From positions 1 to 49,520 of the forward strand of contig JACPCW010000089.1 of NCBI GenBank assembly GCA_016184365.1: a stretch of 49,520 nt of DNA, in the 5' to 3' direction. Positions within the stretch are counted from its first letter, which is position 1; each line of letters opens with the position of its first letter. A program made the translations under genes and the position numbers. The notes below the pieces were generated by a model that worked only from the letters and a program-made list of their open reading frames with translations, ran no database searches and was not told where the DNA came from. Below, piece by piece: positions 18,593 to 27,598 of the stretch. The stretch comes from Candidatus Rokuibacteriota bacterium. GTDB taxonomy: Bacteria; Methylomirabilota; Methylomirabilia; Rokubacteriales; CSP1-6.

Positions 18593-20881
18593 TCAGGAGA
18601 TCCGGCGAGCCGCAGCGAACAGGCGCGAAGGGGTCACGGGAACTTCTCGAATCGTCAGCTCGCGATCGGCGAGCGCGTCTTCGACGGCGTTGGCGATGAC
18701 CGCCGCGGTCGGGATGCAGCCGCTTTCGCCGATGCCCTTGATGCCGAGCGGGTTGACGACCGAACGGTGCGCGATCAGCTCGACGCCGAGCGGCGGCAGA
18801 TCGGCGGCGTGGGGGATCGCGTAGTCCATCAGGCTGCCGGAGAGCAGCTGCCCGCTCTCGTCGTAGACGACTTCTTCCATGAGCCCGGCGCCGAGACCCT
18901 GCGCGGCGCCGCCCTGCAGCTGGGCTTCGACGATGACGGGATTGATCGCGCGTCCCGGGTCGTGCACGGCGACGTACTGCAGCACGCGTACCGCATACGT
19001 CTCGACGTCGACTTCGACCGCCGCGGCCTGCGTACCGAACGCCCACGTCACGGTGTCGGGATAGAAGTAGGTGCACGCGTGCAACCCGGGCTCGCCGAGC
19101 GGCTTGAGCGCCTTGGACCGCACCGCGGCCTGCGCCACGCGACCGAGCGTGACGAAGCGATCCGGCACGCCGACGACATGCACGCGGCCGTCGGCGACGC
19201 GCACGTCGGCCGCGGCGCACTCGAGCAGCTCGGCGCCCACGAGCGCGGCGCGCTCGCGCACGTCGCGCGCCGTCTGCGCGACCGCCGGGCCGGCATTCGC
19301 CATGACGCGACTGCCGCCGGTGCCCATGCCGAACGGAAACTGTGTCGTGTCGCCGGCGACGACCGTGACGTCGTCGAACCGCGCGCCGAGCTCCGCGGCC
19401 GCGATCTGCGCGAGCGTCGTCGCGTGGCCCTGGCCCTGCGCGGTGACGCCGATCATCACGTACACCTTGCCGGTCGGATCGACGCGCACGGTCGCGCCTT
19501 CGAACGGCCCGAGTCCCGTGCCCTGCGCGTAGCATCCGATGCCGACGCCGACGCGCGCGGTTCCCCGCCGCTCCGTGGCCTGCCGCTTGCGCCACGCCTC
19601 GTAGCCGAGCAGCGCCAGTGCGCGCTCGAACGCCGCGGGAAAATCGCCGGGATCGTAGGCGACCGCGACGCCGTCCTTGTACGTCAGGCCCGGGCGGTAC
19701 GGCATCTCCTGGGGACGCACGAGATTCCGACGGCGGATGTCCGCGGGGTCGAGCCCGAGCCGGCGCGCGCCGATGTCCATCAGCCGCTCCATCACGAAGA
19801 CGGCTTCGGGGCGGCCGGCCGCGCGGTACGCCGCGTTCTGCACCTTGTTGGTGACGACGCTCGTGCCGTGATTGCGGTAATGGCGCACGCGGTACGGACC
19901 GGGCAGGTGATTCACCGTGTTCAGCGTGAGCCCGTCGCCCTGCATCGGGTACGCGCCCACGTCGGCGACGAACGTGCCGTCGATGGCCGCGATGGTGCCG
20001 TCACGCTTGAAGCCGATGCGGATCTGGTGCTCCTGCTCCCGATCCTGGCCCGTCGCCGCCATGTGCTCGCGCCGCGTCTCGATGTACTTCACCGGCCGGT
20101 CGAGGCGGCGCGCCGCGGCGGCGACCAGCACTTCGTCCGGATGCAGCGCGCCCTTCGGCCCGAAGCCGCCGCCCACGTCGGGAACGACGACGCGGATGTC
20201 GCCGGCCGGCATGTCCAGAATCGCCGCGAGCCCGTCGCGGACCGAGTACGGATTCTGCGTCGACGACCAGACGACGAGCCCACCGGAGTCCGCGTCACGC
20301 CACGCGGCGGAGCCGCGCGTCTCGATCGGCGCGGCCGCCAGCCGGGCGTGCCGGAACCGTTCCTCGACGACGACGTCGGCCTCGGCGAATCCACGGTCGA
20401 CGTCGCCCATCCCGCCGCGCGCGACGACGGCGGTGTTATCCGGCCAGCTCGCGTGGACGCGCGTCCGCGCGGCGACCGCGGCGGCGACCGTCGTCACGGC
20501 CGGAAGCGGATCGTAGTCGACGACGACCTGCTCGAGCGCGTCGGCCAGGCGATACGCGTCGTCGGCGACGACGACGGCGACCGGCTCGCCGACGAAGCGC
20601 ACGACGTCGGCGGCCAGGATCGCGAGCGCGTACGCGCGGCCCTTCTGGGGACCGGCGATGCCGCGCGCGACCTCCGGCAGATCCGCAGCCGTCCACACGG
20701 CGACGACGCCCGGCATCGCCGCGGCCCGCGCGCCGTCGATGCGAACGATCCGCGCGTGGCCGTGCGTGCTGCGGACGACGCCGAGGGCGAGCATGCCGGG
20801 GCGCGTGACGTCCTCGATGAAGCGTCCGCGACCGAGCAGCAGGCGCGTGTCTTCCTTGCGGAGCGGTGATGAGCCGATCAT
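18593..20881 (-). CDS. Xanthine dehydrogenase/CO-dehydrogenase-type molybdopterin-binding subunit
   Basis: This 762-residue large subunit of a molybdenum hydroxylase starts IGSSPLRKEDTRLLLGRGRF, the CoxL/XdhA-like N-terminus. It has the cofactor loop GGGFGPKG, the AYRAAGRPEAVFVMER segment that replaces the CO-dehydrogenase-specific AYRCSFR, and the terminal catalytic Glu in GIGESGCIPT. It therefore hydroxylates an aldehyde or heterocycle rather than CO. The small [2Fe-2S] and FAD subunits normally encoded alongside are not adjacent, so it would need partners elsewhere. The ATG at 20881 has only a weak ribosome-binding site, and an A/T-rich patch lies immediately upstream. Confidence 0.92.
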   Translation of the reverse strand: MIGSSPLRKEDTRLLLGRGRFIEDVTRPGMLALGVVRSTHGHARIVRIDGARAAAMPGVVAVWTAADLPEVARGIAGPQKGRAYALAILAADVVRFVGEPVAVVVADDAYRLADALEQVVVDYDPLPAVTTVAAAVAARTRVHASWPDNTAVVARGGMGDVDRGFAEADVVVEERFRHARLAAAPIETRGSAAWRDADSGGLVVWSSTQNPYSVRDGLAAILDMPAGDIRVVVPDVGGGFGPKGALHPDEVLVAAAARRLDRPVKYIETRREHMAATGQDREQEHQIRIGFKRDGTIAAIDGTFVADVGAYPMQGDGLTLNTVNHLPGPYRVRHYRNHGTSVVTNKVQNAAYRAAGRPEAVFVMERLMDIGARRLGLDPADIRRRNLVRPQEMPYRPGLTYKDGVAVAYDPGDFPAAFERALALLGYEAWRKRQATERRGTARVGVGIGCYAQGTGLGPFEGATVRVDPTGKVYVMIGVTAQGQGHATTLAQIAAAELGARFDDVTVVAGDTTQFPFGMGTGGSRVMANAGPAVAQTARDVRERAALVGAELLECAAADVRVADGRVHVVGVPDRFVTLGRVAQAAVRSKALKPLGEPGLHACTYFYPDTVTWAFGTQAAAVEVDVETYAVRVLQYVAVHDPGRAINPVIVEAQLQGGAAQGLGAGLMEEVVYDESGQLLSGSLMDYAIPHAADLPPLGVELIAHRSVVNPLGIKGIGESGCIPTAAVIANAVEDALADRELTIREVPVTPSRLFAAARRIS

Positions 20882-20919
20882 CGGTCCGCATTGTATATGG
20901 CTCGGGTAAGATCGAGCGC

Positions 20920-21678
20920 GTGGAACAGCTGATTCGCACCGTGCGTGGCTGGATCGCCGGAGCCAGCCGCGTGGTCGCGCTGACGGGCGCCGGCATCTCG
21001 ACGGATTCCGGCATTCCGGATTTTCGCGGCCCGCAGGGTCTGTGGACGAAGAACCCGGGCGCGGAAAGGATGGCCACGCTCCAGCACTACATGGCGGATC
21101 CGGACGTGCGGAGGCGGTCGTGGCAGAGCCGCCTCGAGATCTGGGCCCGCGAGGTCGACCCGAATCCTGGACACCTGGCGCTCGTGGATCTCGAGCGTCG
21201 CGGCAAGCTCGACATGCTGATCACGCAGAACGTCGACGGCCTGCACGTCAAGGCGGGGTCGTCGCCGGAGCGCCTCGTGGAGATCCACGGCACGATGCGT
21301 GATGTCGTCTGCCTGTCATGCGGCGAGCGCGCGCCGATGGCGCATGCGCTCGCGCGCGTGCGCGCGGGCGAAGAAGATCCGGCGTGCCGCACGTGCGGCG
21401 GCATTCTGAAGTCCGCGACGATCTCGTTCGGTCAGGGCCTCGTGGCCACCGACCTTCAGCGCGCCGAGCTGGCGGCTCGCCGCTGTGACCTCATGCTCGC
21501 GATCGGCACGAAGCTCTCCGTGTGGCCGATCGCCGGCGTCGTGCCGACCGCGAAGGACGCCGGCGCTCGCGTCGTCATCATCAACGCCGAGCCGACCGAG
21601 ATGGACACGCTCGCCGACGCCGTCATCCAGACGTCGATCAGCACGGTGCTGCCGAAGCTCTGCGCGGCGAAGGACTGA
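20920..21678 (+). CDS. Sir2-family NAD-dependent protein deacylase (sirtuin)
   Basis: This 252-residue sirtuin has LTGAGISTDSGIPDFRG for NAD binding, TQNVDGLH, catalytic His123 in EIHGTM and a zinc site of Cys131, Cys134, Cys156 and Cys159 (CLSC, CRTC). The GTG at 20920 gives MEQLIRTVRGW; an ATG at 20866 would force overlap with the divergent gene. Sirtuins often remove acyl groups from CoA-ligase-type enzymes. The CaiB-type CoA transferase begins 1 base after its stop, so the pair forms an operon, consistent with acyl-CoA metabolism. Confidence 0.93.
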   Translation: MEQLIRTVRGWIAGASRVVALTGAGISTDSGIPDFRGPQGLWTKNPGAERMATLQHYMADPDVRRRSWQSRLEIWAREVDPNPGHLALVDLERRGKLDMLITQNVDGLHVKAGSSPERLVEIHGTMRDVVCLSCGERAPMAHALARVRAGEEDPACRTCGGILKSATISFGQGLVATDLQRAELAARRCDLMLAIGTKLSVWPIAGVVPTAKDAGARVVIINAEPTEMDTLADAVIQTSISTVLPKLCAAKD

Positions 21679-21679
21679 C

Positions 21680-22876
21680 GTGCCGGGTGCGCTCGACGGC
21701 ATCCGGATCCTCGACGCCAGCACGGTCGTGCTCGGGCCGCTCGCCGCGCAGATCCTCGGCGACATGGGCGCCGACGTGATCAAGATCGAGCCGCCGGAGG
21801 GCGATACGACCCGGCAGCTCGGCCCCGCGCGGAATCCCGGCATGGCCGCGCTCTACCTGACGTGCAATCGCAACAAGCGCAGCCTCGTGCTCGATCTGAA
21901 GCAGCCGGACGGACATGCCGCGCTGCTGCGCCTCGCCAGGGACGCGCACGTGCTCCTGCACAACTGGCGACCGCAGGCGGCGAAGCGCCTCGGCCTCGAA
22001 TACGAGACGGTGCGCGCGTCGAGTCCCGCGATCGTGTACTGCGCGACGTACGGGTTCCGCGCGCGCGGACCGTATGGCCACCGCCCGGCGTACGACGACG
22101 TCATCCAGGCGGCGTCGGGGCTCGCGTCGCTGCAGGCGGCGGTCGCCGGCGAGCCGCGGTACGTGCCGACGATCATGGCCGACAAGACGACGGGCATGGC
22201 GGTCGTCCAGGCGATCCTCGCGGCGCTCCTGCATCGCGAGCGCACGGGGCAGGGGCAGGCGGTCGACGTGCCGATGCTCGAGACGCTCGTGTCGTTCGTG
22301 ATGGTCGAGCATCTCTACGGCGAGACGTTCATTCCGCCGATCGAGACGGCCGGGTACAAGCGCATCCTGTCGCGCTTCCGCCGGCCGTTCGCGACGAAGG
22401 ACGGGCATCTCGCGATCCTGCCGTACAACGACGCGCACTGGCGCGCGTTCTTCGCGCTCACGGGACGGGACGACCTGCTCGGCGATCCGCGCTTCACGAC
22501 GCTCGCGCTGCGCCTCCGCAACATCGATGCGCTGTACGAGGAAGTCGGCCGCCTCGCGGCGGGGCGCACGTCGTCGGAGTGGCTCGCCGCGCTCGACGAG
22601 GCCGGGATTCCCGCGATGGTCGTCAACACCGTCGAGTCGCTCCTGTCCGACCCGCATCTCGTCGCAACGGGTTTCTGGCGCACCGTCGAGCATCCGACCG
22701 AGGGCACGCTCCGCATGCCGGACCCGCCGTACGGGTTCAGCGCGACGCCGTCGGACATCCGACGCCTGCCGCCGCGTCTCGGCGAGCACAGCGTCGAGGT
22801 GCTGCGCGAGGCGGGCTTCGGCGCCGATGAGATCGCCCGGCTGATCGCCGATCGCGTGACGCGGACCGCGGACTGA
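21680..22876 (+). CDS. CaiB/BaiF-type CoA transferase (first copy)
   Basis: This 398-residue class III CoA transferase moves CoA between carboxylic acids. It has LDGIRILDASTVVLGPLAAQ, LGDMGADVIKIE, NWRPQAAKRLGL and the catalytic Asp in PTIMADKTTGM. The GTG at 21680 sits 1 base after the sirtuin stop, and AAGGA supplies the ribosome-binding site. Only low similarity to the second copy (31483-32679) is visible, so this is not a recent duplication. The substrate is unknown. The MFS gene begins directly downstream and may import it. Confidence 0.92.
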   Translation: MPGALDGIRILDASTVVLGPLAAQILGDMGADVIKIEPPEGDTTRQLGPARNPGMAALYLTCNRNKRSLVLDLKQPDGHAALLRLARDAHVLLHNWRPQAAKRLGLEYETVRASSPAIVYCATYGFRARGPYGHRPAYDDVIQAASGLASLQAAVAGEPRYVPTIMADKTTGMAVVQAILAALLHRERTGQGQAVDVPMLETLVSFVMVEHLYGETFIPPIETAGYKRILSRFRRPFATKDGHLAILPYNDAHWRAFFALTGRDDLLGDPRFTTLALRLRNIDALYEEVGRLAAGRTSSEWLAALDEAGIPAMVVNTVESLLSDPHLVATGFWRTVEHPTEGTLRMPDPPYGFSATPSDIRRLPPRLGEHSVEVLREAGFGADEIARLIADRVTRTAD

Positions 22877-22920
22877 ACCCGCCCGGCCGGCGGGCGATCG
22901 TCGTCGCCCTGTTCATCGTC

Positions 22921-24054
22921 ATGTTCGCCGTGGCGAATCCGTTCGCCGCGTTCGGCGTCTTCCTGCCGATCCTGGCCGACACGTTCGGGTGGAGCCGCGG
23001 CGCCATCTCGCTCGCGATGTCGATCAACCTCATGCTCGGCGCGTTCCTCGGGTTCGTCATCGGCGCCGTCGCGGATCGGCGCGGCCCACGGTTGCCGCTG
23101 GTACTCACCGTCGGCCTGGCCGGCGCGGGGTTCGCTCTCGCGGCGACCGTGCAGACGCTCTGGCAGCTGTATCTCTACGTCGGCGTCATCGCCGGCATCG
23201 GGTTTTCGGCGTTCTACATCCTCGCCACGGCCACGGTCTCGCGATGGTTCGTCACGGGCCGCGGGCTGGCGCTCGGGCTCGTGCTGATGGGCTTCAATCT
23301 CGGCCTGATGACGGGCGCGCCGATCGCCGCGTTCCTGATCGAGGCCCTCGGCTGGCGTGTCGCGCTCGGCGCGCTCGGCGGCGGGTTCGGCCTGCTCGGT
23401 GTCCTCGCGAGCGTCATCGTCCGGTTTCCGGAGGGCGCGGCGAGCCCGGCGCCGGCGTCGCGACGGGGCGCGCTCCGCGAGGTCATCGGCGACTGGCGAC
23501 TGTGGATGTTCTCGGTCTCGTGGCTGCTCACGGGCTGCGTGATGCTGATGCTCCAGGTCCACATCGTGCCGTTCGCGCGCGATCGCGGCGTCGAGCTGAA
23601 GGCGGCGGCGTTCGCGCTCACCGCGTACGGCATCGGCGCCGTCGTCGGGCGCGTGCTCGGCGGCGCGGCGTCCGACCGTCTCGGCACGAAGCCCGTCATG
23701 TGGACGTTCTACGGCGTGCAGGCGGTCGCGCTCGTCCCGTTGCTGGCGCAGCCGTCGCAGACGGTGGTGCTCGCGGTGCTCGTGCTGTTCGGGATCGGCT
23801 TTGCCGGCGCGGACACCGTCTTCGCCCGCGCCGTGCCCGAGGTCTTTGGCCTGAAGTCGATCGGCGCGGTGTTCGGCTTTCTCTCGCTCGGGTGGCGGGG
23901 CGGCGCCGCGCTCGGCCCGGCCGCCGCCGGCTTCCTTCACGACGCGACGGGCTCGTACGCGATCTCGTTCGGGGCGGCGCCGGTCGCCGTCCTCGTGAGC
24001 TTCGTGCTGTACCTGCTCGCGGTGCGGCCGCCGCGGCGGCTCAGCGCGACGTGA
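22921..24054 (+). CDS. MFS transporter
   Basis: This 377-residue protein from the ATG at 22921 has about 11-12 hydrophobic segments, with the loop-2 motif GAVADRRGPRLPLVL and its second-half counterpart GGAASDRLGTKPVM. In-frame sequence before this ATG continues the first membrane helix (ALFIV and upstream Arg-rich NPPGRR), so the true start is probably the CTG at 22873 overlapping the CoA transferase stop (CTGA). No ATG, GTG or TTG is in frame there. The fold resembles monocarboxylate/oxalate-type (OFA) carriers. Inner membrane; likely uptake of an organic acid used by the upstream CoA transferase. Confidence 0.88.
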   Translation: MFAVANPFAAFGVFLPILADTFGWSRGAISLAMSINLMLGAFLGFVIGAVADRRGPRLPLVLTVGLAGAGFALAATVQTLWQLYLYVGVIAGIGFSAFYILATATVSRWFVTGRGLALGLVLMGFNLGLMTGAPIAAFLIEALGWRVALGALGGGFGLLGVLASVIVRFPEGAASPAPASRRGALREVIGDWRLWMFSVSWLLTGCVMLMLQVHIVPFARDRGVELKAAAFALTAYGIGAVVGRVLGGAASDRLGTKPVMWTFYGVQAVALVPLLAQPSQTVVLAVLVLFGIGFAGADTVFARAVPEVFGLKSIGAVFGFLSLGWRGGAALGPAAAGFLHDATGSYAISFGAAPVAVLVSFVLYLLAVRPPRRLSAT

Positions 24055-24218
24055 GGCCGAGCGCGTCGGCGAGCGGCGCCGTCCGTTCGAGGAGCCGCGG
24101 GGTCCAGGAGGACCTCGACGACCGCGCCATCGCGAAGCCGCAGTGCGTCGCCGACGCGCAGCCGATCGGGCGCGCCGAGGTCGCGGATCTCTTCGAGCAG
24201 CACGACCAGGTCTGGCAT
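24041..24218 (-). pseudogene. Small frameshifted ORF, unknown family
   Basis: From the ATG at 24218 the minus strand reads MPDLVVLLEEIRDLGAPDRL and on to VVEVLLDP with strongly G/C-rich third positions. At a CCCCG run near 24105 the coding pattern shifts to another frame, RLLERTAPLADALGLTSR, which ends at 24041. Joining the two gives about 58 residues, so a one-base indel (real or assembly error) or a programmed slip on the C-run is suggested. It lies convergent to the MFS gene with 14 bases of overlap and divergent from the SDR gene. No homology recognised. Confidence 0.4.
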
Positions 24219-24239
24219 TGGTGACGTAGACTCCCATGC

Positions 24240-25004
24240 ATGAGATTCCAGGACCGCATCGCGCTCATCACCGCCGCCGCGAGCGGCATCGGCCGCGCGA
24301 CCGCTGACATCATCGCCGCCGAAGGCGGCACCGTCGTGGCCGTCGACGTGGACCAGGCGCGCCTCGACAAGATGGCGGCCGAGATCCGCGCCGCCGGCGG
24401 CCGCGTGCACCCGCGCCGGGCCGATGCGCTCGACGCCGCGCAGGTCGACCAGCTCGTCGCCGGCGTCGTCCGCGAGCTCGGCCGGATCGACATTCTCGTC
24501 AACGGCGTCGGCGGCAGCACCATCGTTCCGAAGCCGGCGGCACCGGTCGACGAGCTGCCGTTCGGCGACTGGCAGCGCCTGCTCGCGTTCAACCTCGACG
24601 GGACGTTCCTGTTCTGCCACGCGGTCGCGCCGGTCATGAAGAGGCGGCGCGCCGGGAAGATCGTGAACCTCTCGTCCGTGGCCGGCCGCGGCCTGAGCGC
24701 CGCGAGCAGCAGCGCCTACGCCGCCGCGAAAGGCGGCATCATCGCGTTCACGAAGAAGCTCGCGTTCGAGCTCGGGCCGTTCGGCATCAACGTGAACGCG
24801 ATCGCGCCGAGCCTGACGCTGACCGAGCGCATCCGGCCGCACTGGGACCGGCGCTCCGAAGAGGAACGGGCGAGGGAAGTGGCGCGCACGCCGCTGCGGC
24901 GCGTCGCCGAGGCGGCCGATCAGGCGCGCGTCATCTGTTTCCTGGCGTCCCGCGACGCCGACTTCGTCACCGGCGTGACGATCGACGTCACCGGAGGAGT
25001 GTGA
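24240..25004 (+). CDS. Short-chain dehydrogenase/reductase
   Basis: This 254-residue classical SDR has the cofactor motif TAAASGIG (Ala in place of the usual first Gly), NGVGG, Ser146, Tyr160 and Lys164 (SSAYAAAKGG) and a C-terminal FVTGVTIDVTGGV. Asp36 at the end of beta-2 (VVAVDVD) favours NAD over NADP. The substrate is unknown. The HIBADH-type dehydrogenase starts 3 bases downstream, so the two likely act in one pathway. Confidence 0.93.
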   Translation: MRFQDRIALITAAASGIGRATADIIAAEGGTVVAVDVDQARLDKMAAEIRAAGGRVHPRRADALDAAQVDQLVAGVVRELGRIDILVNGVGGSTIVPKPAAPVDELPFGDWQRLLAFNLDGTFLFCHAVAPVMKRRRAGKIVNLSSVAGRGLSAASSSAYAAAKGGIIAFTKKLAFELGPFGINVNAIAPSLTLTERIRPHWDRRSEEERAREVARTPLRRVAEAADQARVICFLASRDADFVTGVTIDVTGGV

Positions 25005-25007
25005 GCC

Positions 25008-25895
25008 ATGCGCTCGGTTGGTTTCATCGGGGTCGGCAACATGGGCGGACCGATGGCGGCGAATCTGCTGAAGCGCGGCTTTTCCGTCGTCGTGCACGAC
25101 GTCGACGCCGGGAAGGTCGACGCGCTCCGCCCGCGCGGCGCGAAGGTGGAGAGCTCGCCGGAGCGCGTCGCCGCCGCCGTCGAGCGGACGATCTGCATGG
25201 TGGAGACGACCGCGCAGGCCGAATCCGTCATCGCCGGCGAGCACGGCATCATTCGCGGCGCGAAGAGCGGACACGTCGTCGCGTGCATGAGCACGATCGA
25301 TCCGTTCGCTGCCCGGCGTCTGGCCGAGCAGCTCGCGGCGCAGGGCATTGCGATGGTCGATGCGCCCGTCAGCGGCGGCACGGGCCGCGCGCAGTCCGGT
25401 GAGCTGACGATCATCGGCGGCGGCGCGAAGGAGACGTTCGACGCGTGCCGCGACCTCTTCGAGGCCATGGGCACGAAGGTCTTTCACGTCGGCGGGCTCG
25501 GACAGGGCCTCGCGATGAAGCTCGTGAACAACATGCTGATCCAGGTGAACCGCGTCGCGGTGGCCGAGGCGCTCGTGATGGGCGTCAAGGCCGGTCTCGA
25601 TCCGCAGACGATCTACGACGTCGTGCGCGTGAGCACCGGCAACAGCTGGGCGTTCGAGAGCGGCGTGCCGAAGATCCTCGCGCGCGATTTCGCGCCCGGC
25701 GGCACCGTCGACATCACGTACAAGGACCAGGAGCTCGAGACCGCGTTCGCCAAGCAGCTCGGCGTGCCGCTGCTGCTTGCGAACGTCACGCAGCAGGTCT
25801 ACCAGATGGCGCGCGCCGCCGGCCTCAACAAGGAGGACGGGTTGAGCGTGGTGAAGATCTACGAGCGGCTGGCCGGCGTCGAGGTGCGGGGCTAA
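25008..25895 (+). CDS. 3-hydroxyisobutyrate dehydrogenase family NAD(P)-dependent oxidoreductase
   Basis: This 295-residue beta-hydroxyacid dehydrogenase has GFIGVGNMGGPMAANLL at the N-terminus, the substrate motif DAPVSGGTGRAQSG and catalytic Lys171 in GLAMKLVNN. Members oxidise 3-hydroxyisobutyrate, tartronate semialdehyde, L-threonate and similar acids, and the exact one is not readable. It is translated with the SDR. The TAA overlaps the stop of the convergent esterase gene by 4 bases. Confidence 0.92.
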   Translation: MRSVGFIGVGNMGGPMAANLLKRGFSVVVHDVDAGKVDALRPRGAKVESSPERVAAAVERTICMVETTAQAESVIAGEHGIIRGAKSGHVVACMSTIDPFAARRLAEQLAAQGIAMVDAPVSGGTGRAQSGELTIIGGGAKETFDACRDLFEAMGTKVFHVGGLGQGLAMKLVNNMLIQVNRVAVAEALVMGVKAGLDPQTIYDVVRVSTGNSWAFESGVPKILARDFAPGGTVDITYKDQELETAFAKQLGVPLLLANVTQQVYQMARAAGLNKEDGLSVVKIYERLAGVEVRG

Positions 25896-26581
25896 CCGAG
25901 CAGCATTCGCGTCAGCTCGTCCGGCCGGCTCAGCATCGGATAGTGGCCGGTGTCGAGCTCGTGATACGCGACCTTCAGCCGCTCCGCGGTCCGGCGCTGG
26001 TGTGATTCCGGCGGATTGACCGCGCGGGTGCAGCGGATCACCGTTGCGCGCCACGTCTGGTCCCAGAAGCTCGTCGCGTCCATCGGCGCCTCGAGCGCCG
26101 CGATCGGATGCACCGTGTACCGCGCGAGCGCCCACGCGCGTGTCTCGGGGTCGAGGTCGGCGAACAGCCGCTTCTCGGCGTCGGCACGGGTCGGTCCGGT
26201 CGCGACGTCGCTGACCTCGTTCGCCGCGGGGCGCTTGACGATCTTGCTGACTTCCTCGCCGGGCAGCAGCGCGAGGGCGTCGACGAAGACGACGCCCGCC
26301 ACGCGGTCGCGCGCGAGCTCCGCCGCCCTCTGGATCACCATCCCGCCGGCGCTCGTGCCGACGAGAATGACGTCGCGGAGATCCTGGTAGAAGAGGAGCT
26401 GCGCGATCTCCTGCGCGTGCGTGCCGACGGTGATGCCGGCGCGGATCGTGTGACGACGCTCGCCGCAGCCGTCGAGCGTGGGCGTGTGCACCTCGTGCCC
26501 GGCGGCGCGCAGCCGTTCCGCGACGCGCTTCCAGATCCAGCCGCCCTGATAGGCACCGTGCACGAGGACGTACGTCGACAT
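25892..26581 (-). CDS. Alpha/beta hydrolase (EstC / hydroxynitrile-lyase-like)
   Basis: This 229-residue hydrolase resembles plant methylesterase and hydroxynitrile lyase relatives: TYVLVHGAYQGGWIWKRV, nucleophile GTSAGGMV, DALALLPGEE and catalytic His in LDTGHYPMLSRPDEL. The oxyanion His of the N-terminal VHGA is present. It lies 18 bases after the cyclase-family gene on the same strand and has CAGGGAG as ribosome-binding site. An ester or amide substrate is likely; no more can be said. Confidence 0.88.
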   Translation of the reverse strand: MSTYVLVHGAYQGGWIWKRVAERLRAAGHEVHTPTLDGCGERRHTIRAGITVGTHAQEIAQLLFYQDLRDVILVGTSAGGMVIQRAAELARDRVAGVVFVDALALLPGEEVSKIVKRPAANEVSDVATGPTRADAEKRLFADLDPETRAWALARYTVHPIAALEAPMDATSFWDQTWRATVIRCTRAVNPPESHQRRTAERLKVAYHELDTGHYPMLSRPDELTRMLLG

Positions 26582-26599
26582 TGGTGGCTCCCTGGATCG

Positions 26600-27538
26600 T
26601 TATTTGATGGCGAGCGGATTGATCGGTGAGCCCACGGCGCCGGTGATCGGAATCGGCGGCGCGACGAGCTGGAATTCGTAGACCCCGTCGCGCGCGCAGT
26701 CCTCGGCGAGCTCGTCGAGATCGAAGATCTCGCCCACGAGCATGCCCATGCCGGGGATGAGGACCTGGTGCAGCGGCTGGTAGGTGTCGGGAATCTCGTT
26801 CGGCCGGACTTCCATGCCCCACGTGTCCGTCGCGACGGCCGCGATCTGTCGCTCGTGGAGCCAGCCCGCCGTGTGGAACGACAATCCCGGCGCGTCGCCG
26901 CCCGCGTAGTCGCCCCAACCGCCGCGGCGGTGGCACATCGTCATCTGTCCGGTGCGGATGAGCAGCGCATCGCCGGAGCCGACGCTGACACCGTGCGCAC
27001 GGACGGCGGCGTCGAGATCCGCCGCCGTGATCCCGTAGCCCGGCTCGAGCCACTCGACGCCCTTCACGCGCGGGATGTCGAGAAGGACGCCGCGCGTGAC
27101 GAGGTGCCGCTTCATCGCCTGGATACCGTTCTTCTTCGCGCCCTGGCTCGACACGAGGTTCGCGTCGTAGCCGTTGTAGAGGCGGCCGTCGAGGAAGCAG
27201 TGCGCGAGCGCATCCCACTGCGTGGCGCACTGGAGCGCCATGATGACCATGTCGTCGGCGAAGCCGACGCCGCCGGGACGCTGGAAGGCGCCGGTCGTGA
27301 AGTCCGGACCGGTGAGGATCATCCGATGGATCGGGTTGAAGCGCCGCGGCTGGTTGATCTGCGGGCCCGAGCTGTCGAAGGGGATCGCGAGCGAGAAGCT
27401 CACGCCGCGCCGGACCATCTGCGCCGAGCGTCGAATGACCTCCGGCGTCACGTAGTTCAGCGTGCCGAGCTCGTCCTCCGCGCCCCACTGGCCCCAGTTG
27501 CGGTACTGCTCGACGATTTTGCGTACGACGTCGCTCAT
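26600..27538 (-). CDS. Cyclase family protein (kynurenine formamidase-like fold)
   Basis: This 312-residue PF04199-type metal-dependent hydrolase has the metal-site region ALQCATQWDALAHCFLDG, a variant of the HxGTHxDxPxH pattern, then GVLLDIPRVKG, RTGQMT and WGMEVRPNEIP. The ATG at 27538 follows GGAGGG. Members hydrolyse N-formylkynurenine, isatin and similar amides or lactams. With the esterase downstream it may degrade an amide or lactone. It is divergent from the alcohol dehydrogenase, with 60 bases between the starts. Confidence 0.88.
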   Translation of the reverse strand: MSDVVRKIVEQYRNWGQWGAEDELGTLNYVTPEVIRRSAQMVRRGVSFSLAIPFDSSGPQINQPRRFNPIHRMILTGPDFTTGAFQRPGGVGFADDMVIMALQCATQWDALAHCFLDGRLYNGYDANLVSSQGAKKNGIQAMKRHLVTRGVLLDIPRVKGVEWLEPGYGITAADLDAAVRAHGVSVGSGDALLIRTGQMTMCHRRGGWGDYAGGDAPGLSFHTAGWLHERQIAAVATDTWGMEVRPNEIPDTYQPLHQVLIPGMGMLVGEIFDLDELAEDCARDGVYEFQLVAPPIPITGAVGSPINPLAIK

Positions 27539-27598
27539 GGTGTCCCTCCGCGCCGGCAAGGATAGAGGTAAGATGCGCGGCATCCAAGGAGGTTCCCC

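Noticed and set aside
18593..20881. Carbon monoxide dehydrogenase large subunit
   Set aside because: The CO-specific AYRCSFR loop is replaced by AYRAAGRPEA, and the small and medium subunit genes are missing.
23937..27587. A 1216-codon minus-strand open frame
   Set aside because: It is an antisense frame kept open by GC-rich codons of the SDR, HIBADH and cyclase genes. Only a short piece near 24218 looks coding.
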